A stretch of 64,000 nt of DNA from Cercis canadensis (lineage: Eukaryota > Streptophyta > Magnoliopsida > Fabales > Fabaceae), in NCBI GenBank assembly GCA_003255065.1, contig QAOA01005753.1, forward strand, positions 180,765-244,764, written 5' to 3'. Below the pieces are notes generated by a model. That model was not told where the DNA came from. It ran no database searches and saw only the letters and a list, made by a program, of their open reading frames with translations. Positions 1 to 10,932 of the stretch are shown here, one piece after another (position 1 is the stretch's first letter; every line of letters begins with the position of its first letter). The position numbers and the translations under genes are program-made.

Positions 1-682
1 TTTTTTTTTTTTTTTTTTCTGGTTATCCATTATCTTATTCTCTACGACACCACGACGCACACTCATAACCATTCACTTTCAAGGAAATTTCTACACACAA
101 TCACTCCTCTTATTTGGTTGTTAACAATGCAAACCCAACCCATTTAGAATATTCACAATGGAATATTGTGGGATTTAATTCAAAAGTAGCGGGGCTGCAA
201 AATTTTTTGTTGGTTTATAGCCTCAAAAAGCTTTATGGATTATATACGGAATTTAGCAAAGGTTCTATGAACTTTCAAGGGTTTCATTGTCAAGCGATTT
301 GTAATTTACGAGGAAATAAAGATATGTATTTATAGGCTAGACTAGACTTTTCATGAATTGAAACATACATTTTTTAGGAAAGTTCCAATACAATAACTCT
401 TCTTATCTAGTTGTTGACAATGCAAGCCGTGCCAAGAATATTCAATTCTTCAAGTTTGGCATTCTAGTGAGAAATTTTCTTTGTGCATATGACCATGCAT
501 TTCTTTTCATATGATTTAATTTTTTTTTTTTTTGGAGAGAGCAAAATGAATTAGAATTAAATGTATATAGTTAGTAATTAATAAAGTAAAAACAAAATCA
601 TCAAATTAAAATATTTTAATTCATATTTATTTATCTTTTAATTGAAATTAAATTCAAGCTAGTGAACTAAATATCGTTAGAC
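1..682. other. Unassigned AT-rich sequence
   Basis: No coding region or known element is recognised here. It opens with a T run of 18 bases. Two segments, 78-155 and 372-443, are diverged copies of one roughly 75-bp sequence in direct orientation, so part of the stretch is an old local duplication. A 73-codon plus-strand open frame at 114-335 has no recognisable domain and is probably chance. The boundary with element A is set by the first integrase-region homology at about 683. Confidence 0.5.
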
Positions 683-1230
683 CAAAATGACCACCACAGA
701 CTCAGACTCATGTCCAGGCACACACCTCCTAATTACTTGGTCATTACATAGTCTCCACAAGTAGGGATCATCCCACACATAATTTTTGGATTCACTTTTA
801 AGCTTATCTACTTGATGTTTCTTAAAATAAGCAGGTAACTCAGAAGCAACTAAGTAGTTTACCAAGTCAGCATACCAAGGATCTGTACCTTGCAGCTGAT
901 AAAGCTGCTCATCTGGGAAGGTTTCTCTGATGGGAAGGTTGTCCAAAGTCAGTGGTATCCGACTCAGGTGATCTGCTACCAAGTTCTCGGCTCCACTATT
1001 GTCTCTGATCTCAAGGTCGAATTCTTGCAAGAGCAGCATCCACCTAATGAGCCTAGGCTTCGCATCCGGCTTCTTGAGCAAGTACTTTAAAGCTGCATGA
1101 TCAGAGAAAGCAATGACTTTAGAATTAAGCAAATATGAACGGAATTTATCTAAAGCAAACACAATTGCAAGGAGCTCTTTCTCAGTAGTGGTGTAATGTG
1201 CTTGGGCAGCATCCAAAGTGCGAGAGGCAT

Positions 1231-1258
1231 AATAAATCACGTGGAATAAATCACGTGG
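1231..1258. repeat. 14-bp tandem duplication in element A RNase H
   Basis: The 14-mer aataaatcacgtgg occurs twice in direct tandem. Other copies (C, D, E, G) have it once, so the duplication is private to A and shifts the frame. Confidence 0.9.
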
Positions 1259-1449
1259 GACAGCTTGTCCACTCGCTGTGCAAGGACAGCGCATACTGCA
1301 AAGTTTGATGCATCGCACATAAGCTCAAAGGGAAACTCCCAGTTAGGTGGCTGCATGATGGGAGGGGAGGTAAGGCTCTGCTTCAGCTGATCAAAGGCTA
1401 CTCTGCACTGCTTATCAAAGTCGAAATCCACTTCTTTCTGGAGAAGCTT

Positions 1450-1751
1450 AGACAATGGCAAGGCAATCTTGCTGAAGTCCTGGATGAATCGCCTGTAAAA
1501 CCTTGCATGACCAAGAAAGGAACGCACTTCCCGCACACAAGTGGGGTAGGGCAAGGAGGCAATAACATCTATCTTAGCCTTATCTACTTCAATGCCTTTG
1601 AGACAATGGCAAGGCAATCTTGCTGAAGTCCTGGATGAATCGCCTGTGAAACCCTGCATGACCAAGAAAGGAACGCACTTCCCGCACACAAGTGGGGTAG
1701 GATAAGGAGGCAATAACATCTATCTTAGCCTTATCTACTTCAATGCCTTTG
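1450..1751. repeat. 151-bp tandem duplication in element A RT/RNase H
   Basis: The segment starting agacaatggcaaggcaatc at 1450 is repeated at 1601. The copies differ at a few positions, so the event is not recent or the copies were converted. The period is not a multiple of three, so the pol frame is lost. Copies C, D, E and G have a single unit. Confidence 0.9.
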
Positions 1752-3311
1752 CTATAAATTACATGCCCTAAAACTATGCCTTGTTCGACCATAAAGTGAC
1801 ATTTCTCAAAATTAAGAACAAGGTTAGTCTCAATGCATTTATCAAGTACCCTAGCAAGGCTATCTAAACATGCATCAAAAGATGAGCCATATACAGTAAA
1901 GTCATCCATGAATACCTCCATGCAGTGTTCTAAAAAATCAGAAAATATGCTCACCATACACCGCTGGAATGTACCAGGGGCATTATATAGGCCGAAGGGC
2001 ATCCTCCTATATGCAAATGTGCCGAATGGACAGGTGAAAGTCGTCTTCTCCTGATCTTCTGGGGCTATGTGAATCTGGAAGTAGCCGGAGAAGCCATCCA
2101 AGAAGCAGTAATGGGACTTCCCTGCCAGTCTCTCTAACATCTGATCAATAAAGGGTAGAGGGAAGTGATCCTTCTTTGTCGCCTGGTTGAGTCTTCTATA
2201 ATCGATGCAGACGCGCCAGCTGTTTTGCACTCTGGTGTGGATCAACTCGTTCTTCTCATTGGCTACCACAGTTATGCCACTCTTCTTTGGAACCACTTGA
2301 ACTGGACTCACCCATTTGCTATCTGAGATGGGGTAGATAATGCCGGCTGACAACAGCTTGCTCACTTCTTTCTTGACCACATCCAGAATCAACGGGTTAA
2401 GTCACTTTTGGGGCTGCCTCACTGGTTTAGCTTCTTCCTCTAATAAAATCCTATGCATGCAGGTGGAGGGGCTAATGCCAGGAAAGTCTGCTAGTGTCCA
2501 TCCAATGGCTGTCTTCCGCTGCTTCAGAATCTGCAACAACCTCTCTTCTTGTTCAGGTTGCAGATTGTTGGCTATGATGACAGGCAGCTTTTCTTCTGCT
2601 TCTAGGAAAGCATACTTGAGACGGTCAGGTAATGGTTTCAGCTCAAGAATAGGTGGTTGCTGCACAGAGGGAACTAGCTTGGTTGGAGAAACCAAGTCTG
2701 CTGTGTGAAGCTCAGAAACACCTGCAAGCTCTGCACTATGCTCCAAAACAGTCTCATCATATCCCATATATGCAGAAATTTCAGAATAGGCATCACAACT
2801 CCCATCACAATTAGTACATGCAGGGCACTCTAAAGTATCTAGCAAGCCTACTATATCAGGAAATTCAGCTACCAATTCAGCATGCACATCATCAACTAGC
2901 AGGTCTATGACATCTATTTGGAACACTGAATGCTCTTCTAGAGGGTGTTTCATGGCATCACTTAAATTAAAACGAATTACAGTGTCACCAAATTCCATGG
3001 ACAGGGTACCAGTATGCACATCAATTATGGTCTTAGCAGTTTTAAGGAAGGGTCTACCTAAGATCAAAGGGGCATGTTTAGATGTAGACTCAACCTCCAT
3101 ATTTAACACATAAAAATATGCTGGAAATATTAAATCATTTACCCTAACCAAAACATCCTCAAGAAGGCCTGAGGATAGGCTATGCTTCTATTAGCAAGCT
3201 GAATGACTACTCCAGTGGGCTTCAGTTCTCCAATCTGCAGTGATGAATAGATGGACTTGGGCATCACGTTGATGGAAGCACTCAGATCTAGCATGGCATT
3301 TGTAAACTGCT

Positions 3312-3423
3312 TGTCTCCAGTAGTGCAGGGAATGGTGAAAGTTCCAGGATCAGTGCACTTTGATGGATGTCTCCAATAGTGCAGGGAATGGTGAAAGTTC
3401 TAGGATCAGTGCAGTTTGATGGT
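3312..3423. repeat. 56-bp tandem duplication at the element A gag/protease border
   Basis: Units beginning tgtctcca at 3312 and 3368 repeat with a 56-bp period and a few mismatches. Copies C and G carry one unit. It shifts the frame upstream of the protease motif. Confidence 0.88.
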
Positions 3424-3951
3424 AAGTTAGGCTGGATCATTGCTGACACGTTTCTGCTCATGCTCACTTTCTCATTGCCTTTCAGTCTTCTCTTGTGGGT
3501 ACACAAATCCTTCAGAAACCTTGCATACTTGGGAATCTGTTTAATTGCTTCCAGAAGAGGTATATTGACTTCTACCTTCCTGAAAGTATCCATGATCTCT
3601 TTATCTAGCTCATGCTCAGCAATTTTCTTGGACTGTGTAATTCTGTTTGGAAAGGGGAGAGGAATACTGGGGGTAGAGCTCTCTGCCTGATCCTGAAGGT
3701 GGATTGGCTGCTGTCTTGGAATAGCTTTAGGGGCTGCAGGGTCTGAATTTTTTTCTTGAACAAAATTTTGAACCGTAGAAGGCAGGCTAAGTTCTGGAGC
3801 ACTCACTTCTTTACCACTGTGCAGGGTTATGGCACTGACATTGCCTTTTGGATTGGTGACTGTCTGAGAAGGTAAACTGCCAGAACCTTGAGACTTCATC
3901 TTACTAATGGTGCTTGCAAGTTGGCCTATCTGAGTCTCCAAGCTCTGAATG

Positions 3952-3991
3952 CTAGTCTCAGTCCTCTGCTTCTAGTCTCAGTCCTCTGTTG
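3952..3991. repeat. 20-bp tandem duplication in element A gag
   Basis: The segment ctagtctcagtcctctg at 3952 recurs at 3972. The homologous position in C and G has one unit. Confidence 0.85.
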
Positions 3992-4432
3992 GAATTGGAT
4001 GTTGCTACTTGCCAATTACTTCACTAAGTCTTCCAGGCTCGGTTCTGGCTTGTTAGCTTGTTGCATAGGCTGCTTCATTGGTGCTTGGTACTGCTGGTTG
4101 CTTGAACTTGCATTGTACCTAGGCTGTTGTGGCTGGTACGTTTGTTGTTGCTGCTGTTGGTAAGGTTGGCCAGAATTTCCTCCATACCTTAAATTAGGGT
4201 GATCTCTCCAACCAGGGTTGTAGGTGGAGGAGTGGGGGTCATATCGGGGCTGCTGGTAAGGTCTGCCAGGAAAGACTCCAGCCACTACTTCAGTGTTGTC
4301 TTGGAGAGTAGGACATTGATCTGTTGGATGACTAGACAGGGAACAAATTCCACTAGCTTGGCATGAGCTTGAACCGGTGTGTGCCCCATTGCTAGCCGTC
4401 TAACCAAGGAGGTCAATTCCTCCAAACGAGTC

Positions 4433-4460
4433 TCCACCCTTTGTTTTCCACCCTCTGTTG
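4433..4460. repeat. 14-bp imperfect tandem duplication in element A gag
   Basis: The segment tccaccct at 4433 is repeated at 4447 within an extra stretch that copy G lacks. It is a private frame-shifting insertion. Confidence 0.75.
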
Positions 4461-5310
4461 ATCTGCCATCTGCACCTCATTCATTCCTCTAGCCGGGGTG
4501 ATCATCCTTGTGCCAAATTGTTGTGCATTGTCTGACATTTTGGATATTAAATCTCTTGCAGCTGCAGGGGTCTTGTCCACTAAGGCACCTCCAAAAGCAG
4601 CATCCACATAGCCTCGATCCATAGGAAGAAGTCATTCATAGAAATACTGGATGAGCAACTGGTCACTGATTTGATGATGGGGGCAGCTTCCATAGAGTTT
4701 CTTAAATCTCTCCCAGTACTCATGTAGTGTCTCTCAACTGTTTTTCCTTATGCCACATATTTCTTTTCGGATGGCAACAACTCTTGAGACAGGGAAGAAT
4801 CTTTCAAGAAAGCACATCTTCAAGTCATTCCAGCATGTGATGATGGATGGCTGCAAGTATAGCCAATCCTTCGCTGCTCCATCTAATGAAAAGGGAAAAG
4901 CCCTAAGCTTGATGTGCTCCTCTTCAAAAAAACTGAGGCTTCATGGTAGAACACACTATGTGAAATTCCTTCAAATACTTGTGAGGATCTTCACCTGCAA
5001 GTCCATGAAACTTTGAGAGCAAGTGTATTAATCCAGACTTTAATTCAAAATTAGCATCAGGATACTAAATACACAAAGGTTGGTAATTATCATCAGGAGC
5101 AACTAACTCTTTAAGAGTCCTAGCCCTAACATGCAAGTCATTATTTCTAGCCCCATTATTAGCAGCAAGATCAACCTCAGGATTAACGTCATTGGCAGCC
5201 ATATTATGCTCTATATGATTAGGAGTTCTACTTGCCCTAGCAAGTGTGTGCAAAGTTCTCTCTATTTCAAAATCACCTTGAAGTAGTTCAAAATGAGAGG
5301 ACCGAGTCAT

Positions 5311-6173
5311 ACACCATGCAAATCAAAAGACAACAACACTTTAAAACATACTAGAACACACAGAAACAGGAAAACAGTGAATCAATGAAAGAAAGTACAA
5401 AAACCGAAACACACTAAATGCACTAGACAAAGGCAAAAAGACACCAAAATAATACTAATTGACCCACCAAAACATTTTTAAAAATTTTTCTACCACCACA
5501 GCATGAAATGTTGATGAAAATGAAACTCAAAAATCAAATAAAAAATATTAAAAAATTGAAAAAGGGGTTCAAACGATGGAATTTGGCCGAGATAGGGTGG
5601 TGCTTAATGCCAAAGCATTAAGCTATATTTCTCACACCGTTTTCCTTCAACTGACCAATTTTCAGCTCAATCAAAGCACAAAAATCCGTACATAATTTTT
5701 ACCTGTAAAATCGCAAATTCATGCCAAAACGATAGGAAAACAAGGAAAAATTTGGGAACAGGCACAAGAATTCACGCAGTAGGAACCTAAAATAGCAAGA
5801 AAAACAATAATCATAAAGCTCACACAATATAGAAATTTTGCCAAAAAGTGAACTAAGATAACAAAGGAGACAGAATAGTGGCAAAGGGGACAGAACAAGG
5901 GCAATAATAGCACAAAGTTCAGCTCACAGTGCTTCTCACAAAGCAATTTCTCTATCCACTAATTTGCAATTCAATCCCAGTTGGTCAGAATCAAAATCAA
6001 GACAGAAACATAAACACTAAATAGAGAAAGAAAACTTAAACAGATAAGGAAAACAAAATATGAAAGCAAATAGAACAAGGGGAAAACGATGAAGAACAAT
6101 ACTAGAAACAAGAACAGTAATCAATCAAAATAGTAACAAAAGAGTCCTAAGAAGATTAATATGTTAGGTGGAA
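5311..6173 (-). other. Element A untranslated leader
   Basis: This A/T-rich stretch lies between the primer-binding site and the gag start. It is homologous to the leaders of B, C, F and G. Short frames here encode only low-complexity Phe/Leu/Cys-rich peptides and I do not regard them as genes. Confidence 0.7.
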
Positions 6174-6191
6174 TCTCTGGCAACGGTGCCA
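6174..6191 (-). other. Primer-binding site of element A (tRNA-Asp type)
   Basis: On the minus strand this is a degenerate match to TGGCGCCGTTGCCGGGGA, the complement of the plant tRNA-Asp 3' end, with three mismatches. It lies a few bases inside the LTR end, as expected for first-strand priming. Confidence 0.85.
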
Positions 6192-6197
6192 AAATTT

Positions 6198-7504
6198 TGA
6201 CGGGTGTCGAACCGTACAAAATTAAACTACTAATTGTAACTAATTTGTAGTATAGGATGCAACCAGTGTCATCTCCTAAGAATTCACCATAACAACTAAT
6301 CTTTTAAGAACTTAAGTAAGAACATAATAAGGGGGGGTTTGTGTTGAATGCAATATACTAAGAATTAAGAAAGCAGTAAATTGAATTTATCAAATAAGAG
6401 AAAACGCAATCAACTCAAGCAGGCAACCAAACTCTAATCCATCCTTGTTCACTAAAGATAACCTAGATCTGATTTAATTCTTAGTTAAGTGTTACCTAGA
6501 ACCCCTAATAATAACACTTAGAATTCCTACTGATTTACCAATCAGGATTCAATTAATCATGGAATTAAGACTCTAGGCAACCGCTCTATATCACTAAATC
6601 CAGATTAATTTAATAACCGAATTATCCAAGTTAACCATATATTAAAGACCTTTAAAGTATGATTATCAATCTGATTACTGTTATGAATCTAATCAACCGA
6701 TTTAAATTCATACAACTCATGCAATCAAAGTACCATTCAATCACATGAAGAAGGGGAGAAGTGGTAATTCAAATTAAATTAAATCAAACCCGGTTGAAGC
6801 ACAGGAACTCTGGATTGTCAAGTTTGGCTCCTCTTGAATTGATTACAAACGAACTTAGCCCTCCATTGAAGGGTTAAACATAAGGCAAAAGTAGAAAAAT
6901 GAACTCAGAAAATAGGAGGCAGCAGCAGCTCAAGGAATTTTGTATCTCTCTGGTTGTGTATATTTGCCTCAACAACTTGAGAATATATACTAGCTGGCTG
7001 CCTCCTCTAGGTTTCCTAATGGTTTCCTAATTACAAAATAAACCTAGTTTCCTAAATTATTAATGGTAAAAACATGATCAAGCCCTAGTGTCATGTGTGC
7101 TGGCCCAAAAACAGATGTTGGCCCAAATAAACATGCTCTGGTCCAATAGGCAGCCCTAAGGAAAGGAATCAGTCAATGCTGGGCGGAGCAGAAAATCTGG
7201 ACTGCTTGCACGCGAATTTCAATTGTCCAGACGCGATAATCAGCTTCTGGGCTCTTCATATGAAATGTGGCTTTTTCTGTCAGCTTTCCAACGAAACTGG
7301 AATCACATCAATCGGACATCTATAGCAAAAGATATGGTGAAAAACGTAAGCAGTGCCAGAATTTAACAGTTAAGCAATTAAAATCTACAAGCACCAACAA
7401 GTCCAAATCTACAAAACATGTCTAAAAGCCATAAAAATCACTAGAAACACACACTAAAAGACTAAGTATAAGAGAAACAAATAGTATAAAATAATGTGTT
7501 ATCA
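6198..7504 (-). repeat. 5' LTR of element A (family I LTR)
   Basis: On the plus strand it reads TGACGGG...GTTATCA, so on the coding strand it starts TGATAAC and ends CCCGTCA. The 1307-bp length and both termini agree with the LTRs at 11887-13195, 21214-22513, 32304-33677 and 42389-43694. It adjoins the primer-binding site. The right flank begins caagg; no matching target duplication can be checked because the other LTR is missing. Confidence 0.92.
6984..6989 (-). promoter_or_regulatory. Putative TATA box in the element A LTR
   Basis: TATATA on the minus strand within GTATATATTC, conserved at the same LTR position in B, F and G. The role is inferred from position and conservation. Confidence 0.5.
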
Positions 7505-7551
7505 CAAGGAAGGTTATGCTGTTATATTTGAGCATGTGTTGCATTACACTA
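7505..7551. other. Short filler between elements A and B
   Basis: This 47-bp sequence matches neither LTR. It separates the end of A's LTR from a truncated family I LTR. It may be a remnant of the site A inserted into. It is too short to identify. Confidence 0.5.
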
Positions 7552-7899
7552 CCCTAAGGAAAGGAATCAGTCAATGCTGGGCGGAGCAGAAAATCTTGAC
7601 TGCTTGCACGCGAATTTCAGTTGTCCAGACGTAAGAATCAGCTTCTGGGCTCTTCATATGAAATGTGGAATTTTCTGTCAGCTTTCCAACGAAACTGGAA
7701 TCACATCAATCGGACATCTGTAGCAAAAGATATGGTGAAAACCGTAAGTAGTGCCAGAATTTAACAATTAAGCAATTAAAATCTAGAAGCACCAACAAGT
7801 CCAATTCTACAAAACATGTCTAAAAGCCATAGAAATACTAGAAACACACACTAAAAGACTTAGTATAAGGGAAACAAATAGTATAAAATAATGTTATCA
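7552..7899 (-). repeat. Truncated 3' LTR of element B
   Basis: Homologous to the outer (coding-strand 5') part of the family I LTR, from the ccctaagg segment to the TGATAAC terminus. The rest is missing. It abuts B's polypurine tract, which identifies it as the 3' LTR. Confidence 0.88.
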
Positions 7900-7915
7900 A
7901 ATTCCCCCACACTTA
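7900..7915 (-). other. Polypurine tract of element B
   Basis: The minus strand reads TAAGTGTGGGGGAATT directly against the LTR start TGATAAC. This is the position and composition expected of the plus-strand DNA primer. Confidence 0.85.
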
Positions 7916-9204
7916 GCTTTTTACACTCCTGGGTAAAATCACAAGAAACAAACTAACTAGAATAAGAAAAAGAAAACAGTTCTCCAATCAAATCAAGAAT
8001 ACAAAGATTAAGTTAAGAAAACAATTCAAACTTTAAAGAATAGCAACACTCATGGAATAGTATCTCTTGACAACTAGAGAACACACAACATGACAATTTC
8101 ATTTAATAGGAATGAGTCAAAGTAGATAGCCTCTCACAAGATAAATAAATGCTCTCAATTCTCTCAAGTGTCTAAGGTAAGTATTTCTCTCCAATCATCC
8201 TATCAAAATCACACTACCACAAGCTTGTTCACTTTTTCAGTCTCCACTACCTATGTCACATGCATAACACAAATCAAAAGGACTTTTAAAGGGTTGTAAT
8301 AGGGAAAGGTAAAGGAATGCCAAGAATATGGAAAAATGGCTAAAGCACCCAAGGAATCACAAAGAGCATCTAATTATGGAGAATTTCAAGTACTTTATGC
8401 ATCTTGACTTTGGGCTTCAACTCATTTTTTTCTTTTCCCAAAAAAACTTTATTCTCTTGTTGCTGCTGTATTTTTTTCATTTTTTTTTTGAAGCATAACA
8501 CTTAACAATTTCAGCCACAACTTGATACTTTGTTTTTGTAAGAATTTACTCCTTTTTTATTCAATGCAATGCTCTGCAATTCCAAAGGGTTTGGTAGGAC
8601 ATGGTTTTACACTTAGGCTTGCAATGAGCTACACATGAAAGAAAGGATCATTAGGCTCAAAAAGGGGTAATCAAAGGATAAAATCAAGGTTAGCTATTTG
8701 GTCTAGTAGCTTCTCAAAGAAAGGAATGCCTTAATCACTTTTATGCATGCATGTGCAAATGTAATCTCAACTAAGAAACAGAACAAGTTCTAGAGTATCA
8801 AATTGATAGATGAAAACACATAAGAAAGAATCATAACATATGGCTCAAATCCTTACAGCTTATAAGACTACCAAGAATTAACTCATCCAAATCAAATTTT
8901 GTTGCCATATCACTTAAATCTAAGAAGCAAGATAATTGTCCACTCATGTTGTAGCACTTTAGAATCAAAATTGCTTCAAACTATTCTCTTCACAACTCTT
9001 AAATTAATTGGAAAGAACTAGAAAATTCTAAAAATAAAACAAAAAATAGCAAACCTAAAAGAAAACATAAACCATAAAAATAGCACAGTAGGCTAATCCC
9101 TCCCCCACACTTAAATTTTTACAGTGTCCTCAATGTAAAAGCTTAACAATTATCACCAATCGAAAAGGACAAGTAAAATAAAAGAGAGAGAAGAAACATC
9201 CTTA
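7916..9204 (-). other. 3' noncoding region of element B, with an internal polypurine-like motif at 9101-9113
   Basis: No gene is seen. The region is conserved in position and sequence in C and G, which suggests cis functions or common descent only. At 9101-9113 the minus strand repeats the 13-mer TAAGTGTGGGGGA that also forms the terminal polypurine tract, about 90 bp after the ORF stop. Confidence 0.7.
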
Positions 9205-10932
9205 TCAAGTGAGGAAAATAGCTTCGTGCACGAATCGAATTCCTTTATCAGTTAGCAACCAAGTTCCTTCCTTTATTTGCAACAAGCAAAGCAAGATACC
9301 TGGGTCAAAGACCACTCTTACAAAGCCCTTAAAAGACAAAACAAAGCTGAAAATCTTATAAATAACATGAAAGCATAAAAATATATATGGGCATAAAAGA
9401 AATAATGAAGCAAACAATGTAAAACTAGAAGCAACTAAACTTAGCCCTTGACTTAAAAATTCAGCAAAGCAAGCATTCAAAAGATCACCAAGAGAAATGT
9501 GTAGCAAAGAATTTACAATCCTACCTAAAGCATGAGAAACATGAAAAATCTTGTTAAGTATATACAACCATGCATGGTCCCTATATAAAAATTTAAAAGA
9601 AAGTGAATAATCATATACTACAAATCTAAGTCTATAACAGTCATGCTTAAGCTCATCCTTACAAAATACACTAGTGTCATGCAACATGTTGTTCATGCAA
9701 GGCTCAAGATGACACTTAGATTCTTGCAAAGAATTGGCAAATAGCAACATCTCTTGCTCCCCATTCGAAGAATAGCTTGGTCTATGGTTGGCTTGGACAG
9801 CCCATGTATTACCTGCACTTATTCCACCAACATCAAAATATTCACTTGCAACTAAGGTTCTAACATGATCTATACCTAGTGCTCTAGCATGTGAAGAAGT
9901 AAGAAGCATGAAATCACCTAACCCTTTAATATTAGTGCTTAAATCATCACATGCATGCACCATAACTACAAGCTTAGGGTCATGTTGGAACAACTTTTTA
10001 GCAAGCTCACAATTAAAATCAAGTTGTGTTAAAGTAGGAAATAGTGTAGAATTGACCGTAGGACCCTTGTCAGGTTCATTTTGGGTTGTCTCTTGAGAGT
10101 CTTCTTCAAAATCTATAGAATGAGATTCAGGAGAATCTCCAGAATTATCATCTCTCAAGAATGCAGAAATCTCAGCACATACAGCACATGGTATTTCACC
10201 ATCACAATCAGCACATGATTGGCACTGCACAGAATCATCAAAACCAACACAATTAGAAAAATTAGCACCTAACTCATTGTAGACCTCTTCAACTAAATCC
10301 TCCGCTGTTTTCTTGGACTGAATGGCTCTTTCGGATTCTGGGGTCACTGAATCAGGGACAGCTTTCTCTACTGTCTGTGGCTTATTTGTAGGTTGAGTTT
10401 CCATTGGTTTTGGCATAGAATTTTCAGTTGGTTCTAGAACTGTCTGTGAAGGGATTTTTTTAGAACCTTGAGGCAGCAGTTGACTCACTGAGGATACCAA
10501 TTGTTCAACCTGAATCTCTAAATTTTGTATGGTGGCCTCTGTCCTCTGTTGGAACTGAATGGTATGAGTGGTCAATTGCTTCACCAAGTCCTCAATTGAA
10601 GGTTCATGTTCTATGCATGTTAAACTTGGTTGTTGCATAGGTTGCTCTAATGGTTGCCAATACTGCTGTGGTGGGGCTGTATTGTCATATATCAAATTGG
10701 TATGATCTCTCCAATCAAGGTTATAGGCATTGAAGTATGGATCATATATAGGCTGCTGCCATGCAGCTACAAAAGGATCTTGAAATCCATAATCATCATC
10801 CGGAAATGTAGGGCATCCATTAGTAGGATGAGAGGTGCTAGGACAAATGCCACAAAATTGGACTGGTTGTTGATGTTGGGCCATTATGAACAGTCTCACC
10901 AATGAGGATAATTCATCAATGCTATGCTTCAT
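9205..10932 (-). CDS. Fusion ORF: gag zinc-knuckle remnant plus unrecognised module
   Basis: This 575-residue ORF starts at 10932, just after an in-frame TAG. Residues 1-210 resemble the C-terminal part of family I gag: a CX2CX4HX4C knuckle (C27, C30, H35, C40), a Q-rich segment and a QSKK motif. Residues 211-260 resemble the family I linker between protease and RT, including a cysteine cluster (C237, C240, C243, C249, C252). Capsid and protease between and before these are deleted. From about residue 275 there is no RT, RNase H or integrase. The sequence instead is one I do not recognise, with a strongly hydrophobic segment at about 495-535 that looks membrane-spanning. The stop lies about 92 bp from the polypurine-like motif, the same spacing as the integrase stop in copy D, so the module sits where pol should be. 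Function is unknown. Reality as a gene is supported by the long open frame and partial conservation in F. Confidence 0.7.
   Translation of the reverse strand: MKHSIDELSSLVRLFIMAQHQQPVQFCGICPSTSHPTNGCPTFPDDDYGFQDPFVAAWQQPIYDPYFNAYNLDWRDHTNLIYDNTAPPQQYWQPLEQPMQQPSLTCIEHEPSIEDLVKQLTTHTIQFQQRTEATIQNLEIQVEQLVSSVSQLLPQGSKKIPSQTVLEPTENSMPKPMETQPTNKPQTVEKAVPDSVTPESERAIQSKKTAEDLVEEVYNELGANFSNCVGFDDSVQCQSCADCDGEIPCAVCAEISAFLRDDNSGDSPESHSIDFEEDSQETTQNEPDKGPTVNSTLFPTLTQLDFNCELAKKLFQHDPKLVVMVHACDDLSTNIKGLGDFMLLTSSHARALGIDHVRTLVASEYFDVGGISAGNTWAVQANHRPSYSSNGEQEMLLFANSLQESKCHLEPCMNNMLHDTSVFCKDELKHDCYRLRFVVYDYSLSFKFLYRDHAWLYILNKIFHVSHALGRIVNSLLHISLGDLLNACFAEFLSQGLSLVASSFTLFASLFLLCPYIFLCFHVIYKIFSFVLSFKGFVRVVFDPGILLCLLQIKEGTWLLTDKGIRFVHEAIFLT

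Larger units (their letters stand above)
683..3440 (-). pseudogene. pol: Element A pol remnant (protease, RT, RNase H, start of integrase)
   Basis: In coding order the minus strand shows protease, a linker with a cysteine cluster, RT with an FMDD active site, RNase H with its catalytic MCDASN segment, and the RNase H-integrase linker. The protease motif reads DLSAS instead of the DLGAS of copies C and G. A TGA at 2402-2404 replaces a CGA arginine codon in the conserved QPQRRLNP segment. The 151-bp duplication at 1450-1751 and the 56-bp duplication at 3312-3423 both break the frame. About 26 bp of the integrase zinc-finger region is missing near 700. The last cysteine of the PR-RT cluster is a tyrosine. 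The gag/protease border is approximate. Confidence 0.82.
3441..5310 (-). pseudogene. gag: Element A gag remnant
   Basis: The protein would start at 5310 with MTRSSHFELL, the same start as copies C and G, and run through the plant retrotransposon gag domain to a Q/P-rich segment. A CX2CX4HX4C zinc knuckle would be expected near 4330. The frame is broken by an in-frame TAG after LCI (near 5066), by local insertions around 4740 and 4930, and by short tandem duplications at 3952-3991 and 4433-4460. In intact relatives gag continues without a stop into protease. Confidence 0.8.
683..7504 (-). mobile_element. Element A: Athila-type LTR retrotransposon, family I, 3'-truncated
   Basis: This is a minus-strand Ty3/gypsy element. 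Reading the minus strand it runs LTR (7504-6198), tRNA-Asp-type primer-binding site, leader, gag, protease, RT and RNase H, and it stops inside the integrase region at 683. The 3' LTR and most of integrase are absent. It is assigned to the Athila lineage from the single gag-pol frame, the [11 protein letters not shown] motif and the DLGAS-type protease of its better preserved relatives. It carries an unusual number of short tandem duplications (14, 151, 56, 20 and 14 bp). It is dead. Confidence 0.85.

Noticed and set aside
114..335. 73-codon plus-strand frame at the left end
   Set aside because: No recognisable motif, AT-rich context, no conserved neighbour; probably chance.
5699..5946. Phe/Leu/Cys-rich frames in the leaders (also near 11383, 20732, 41879)
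   Set aside because: Low-complexity antisense of A-rich leader; not preserved in frame between copies.
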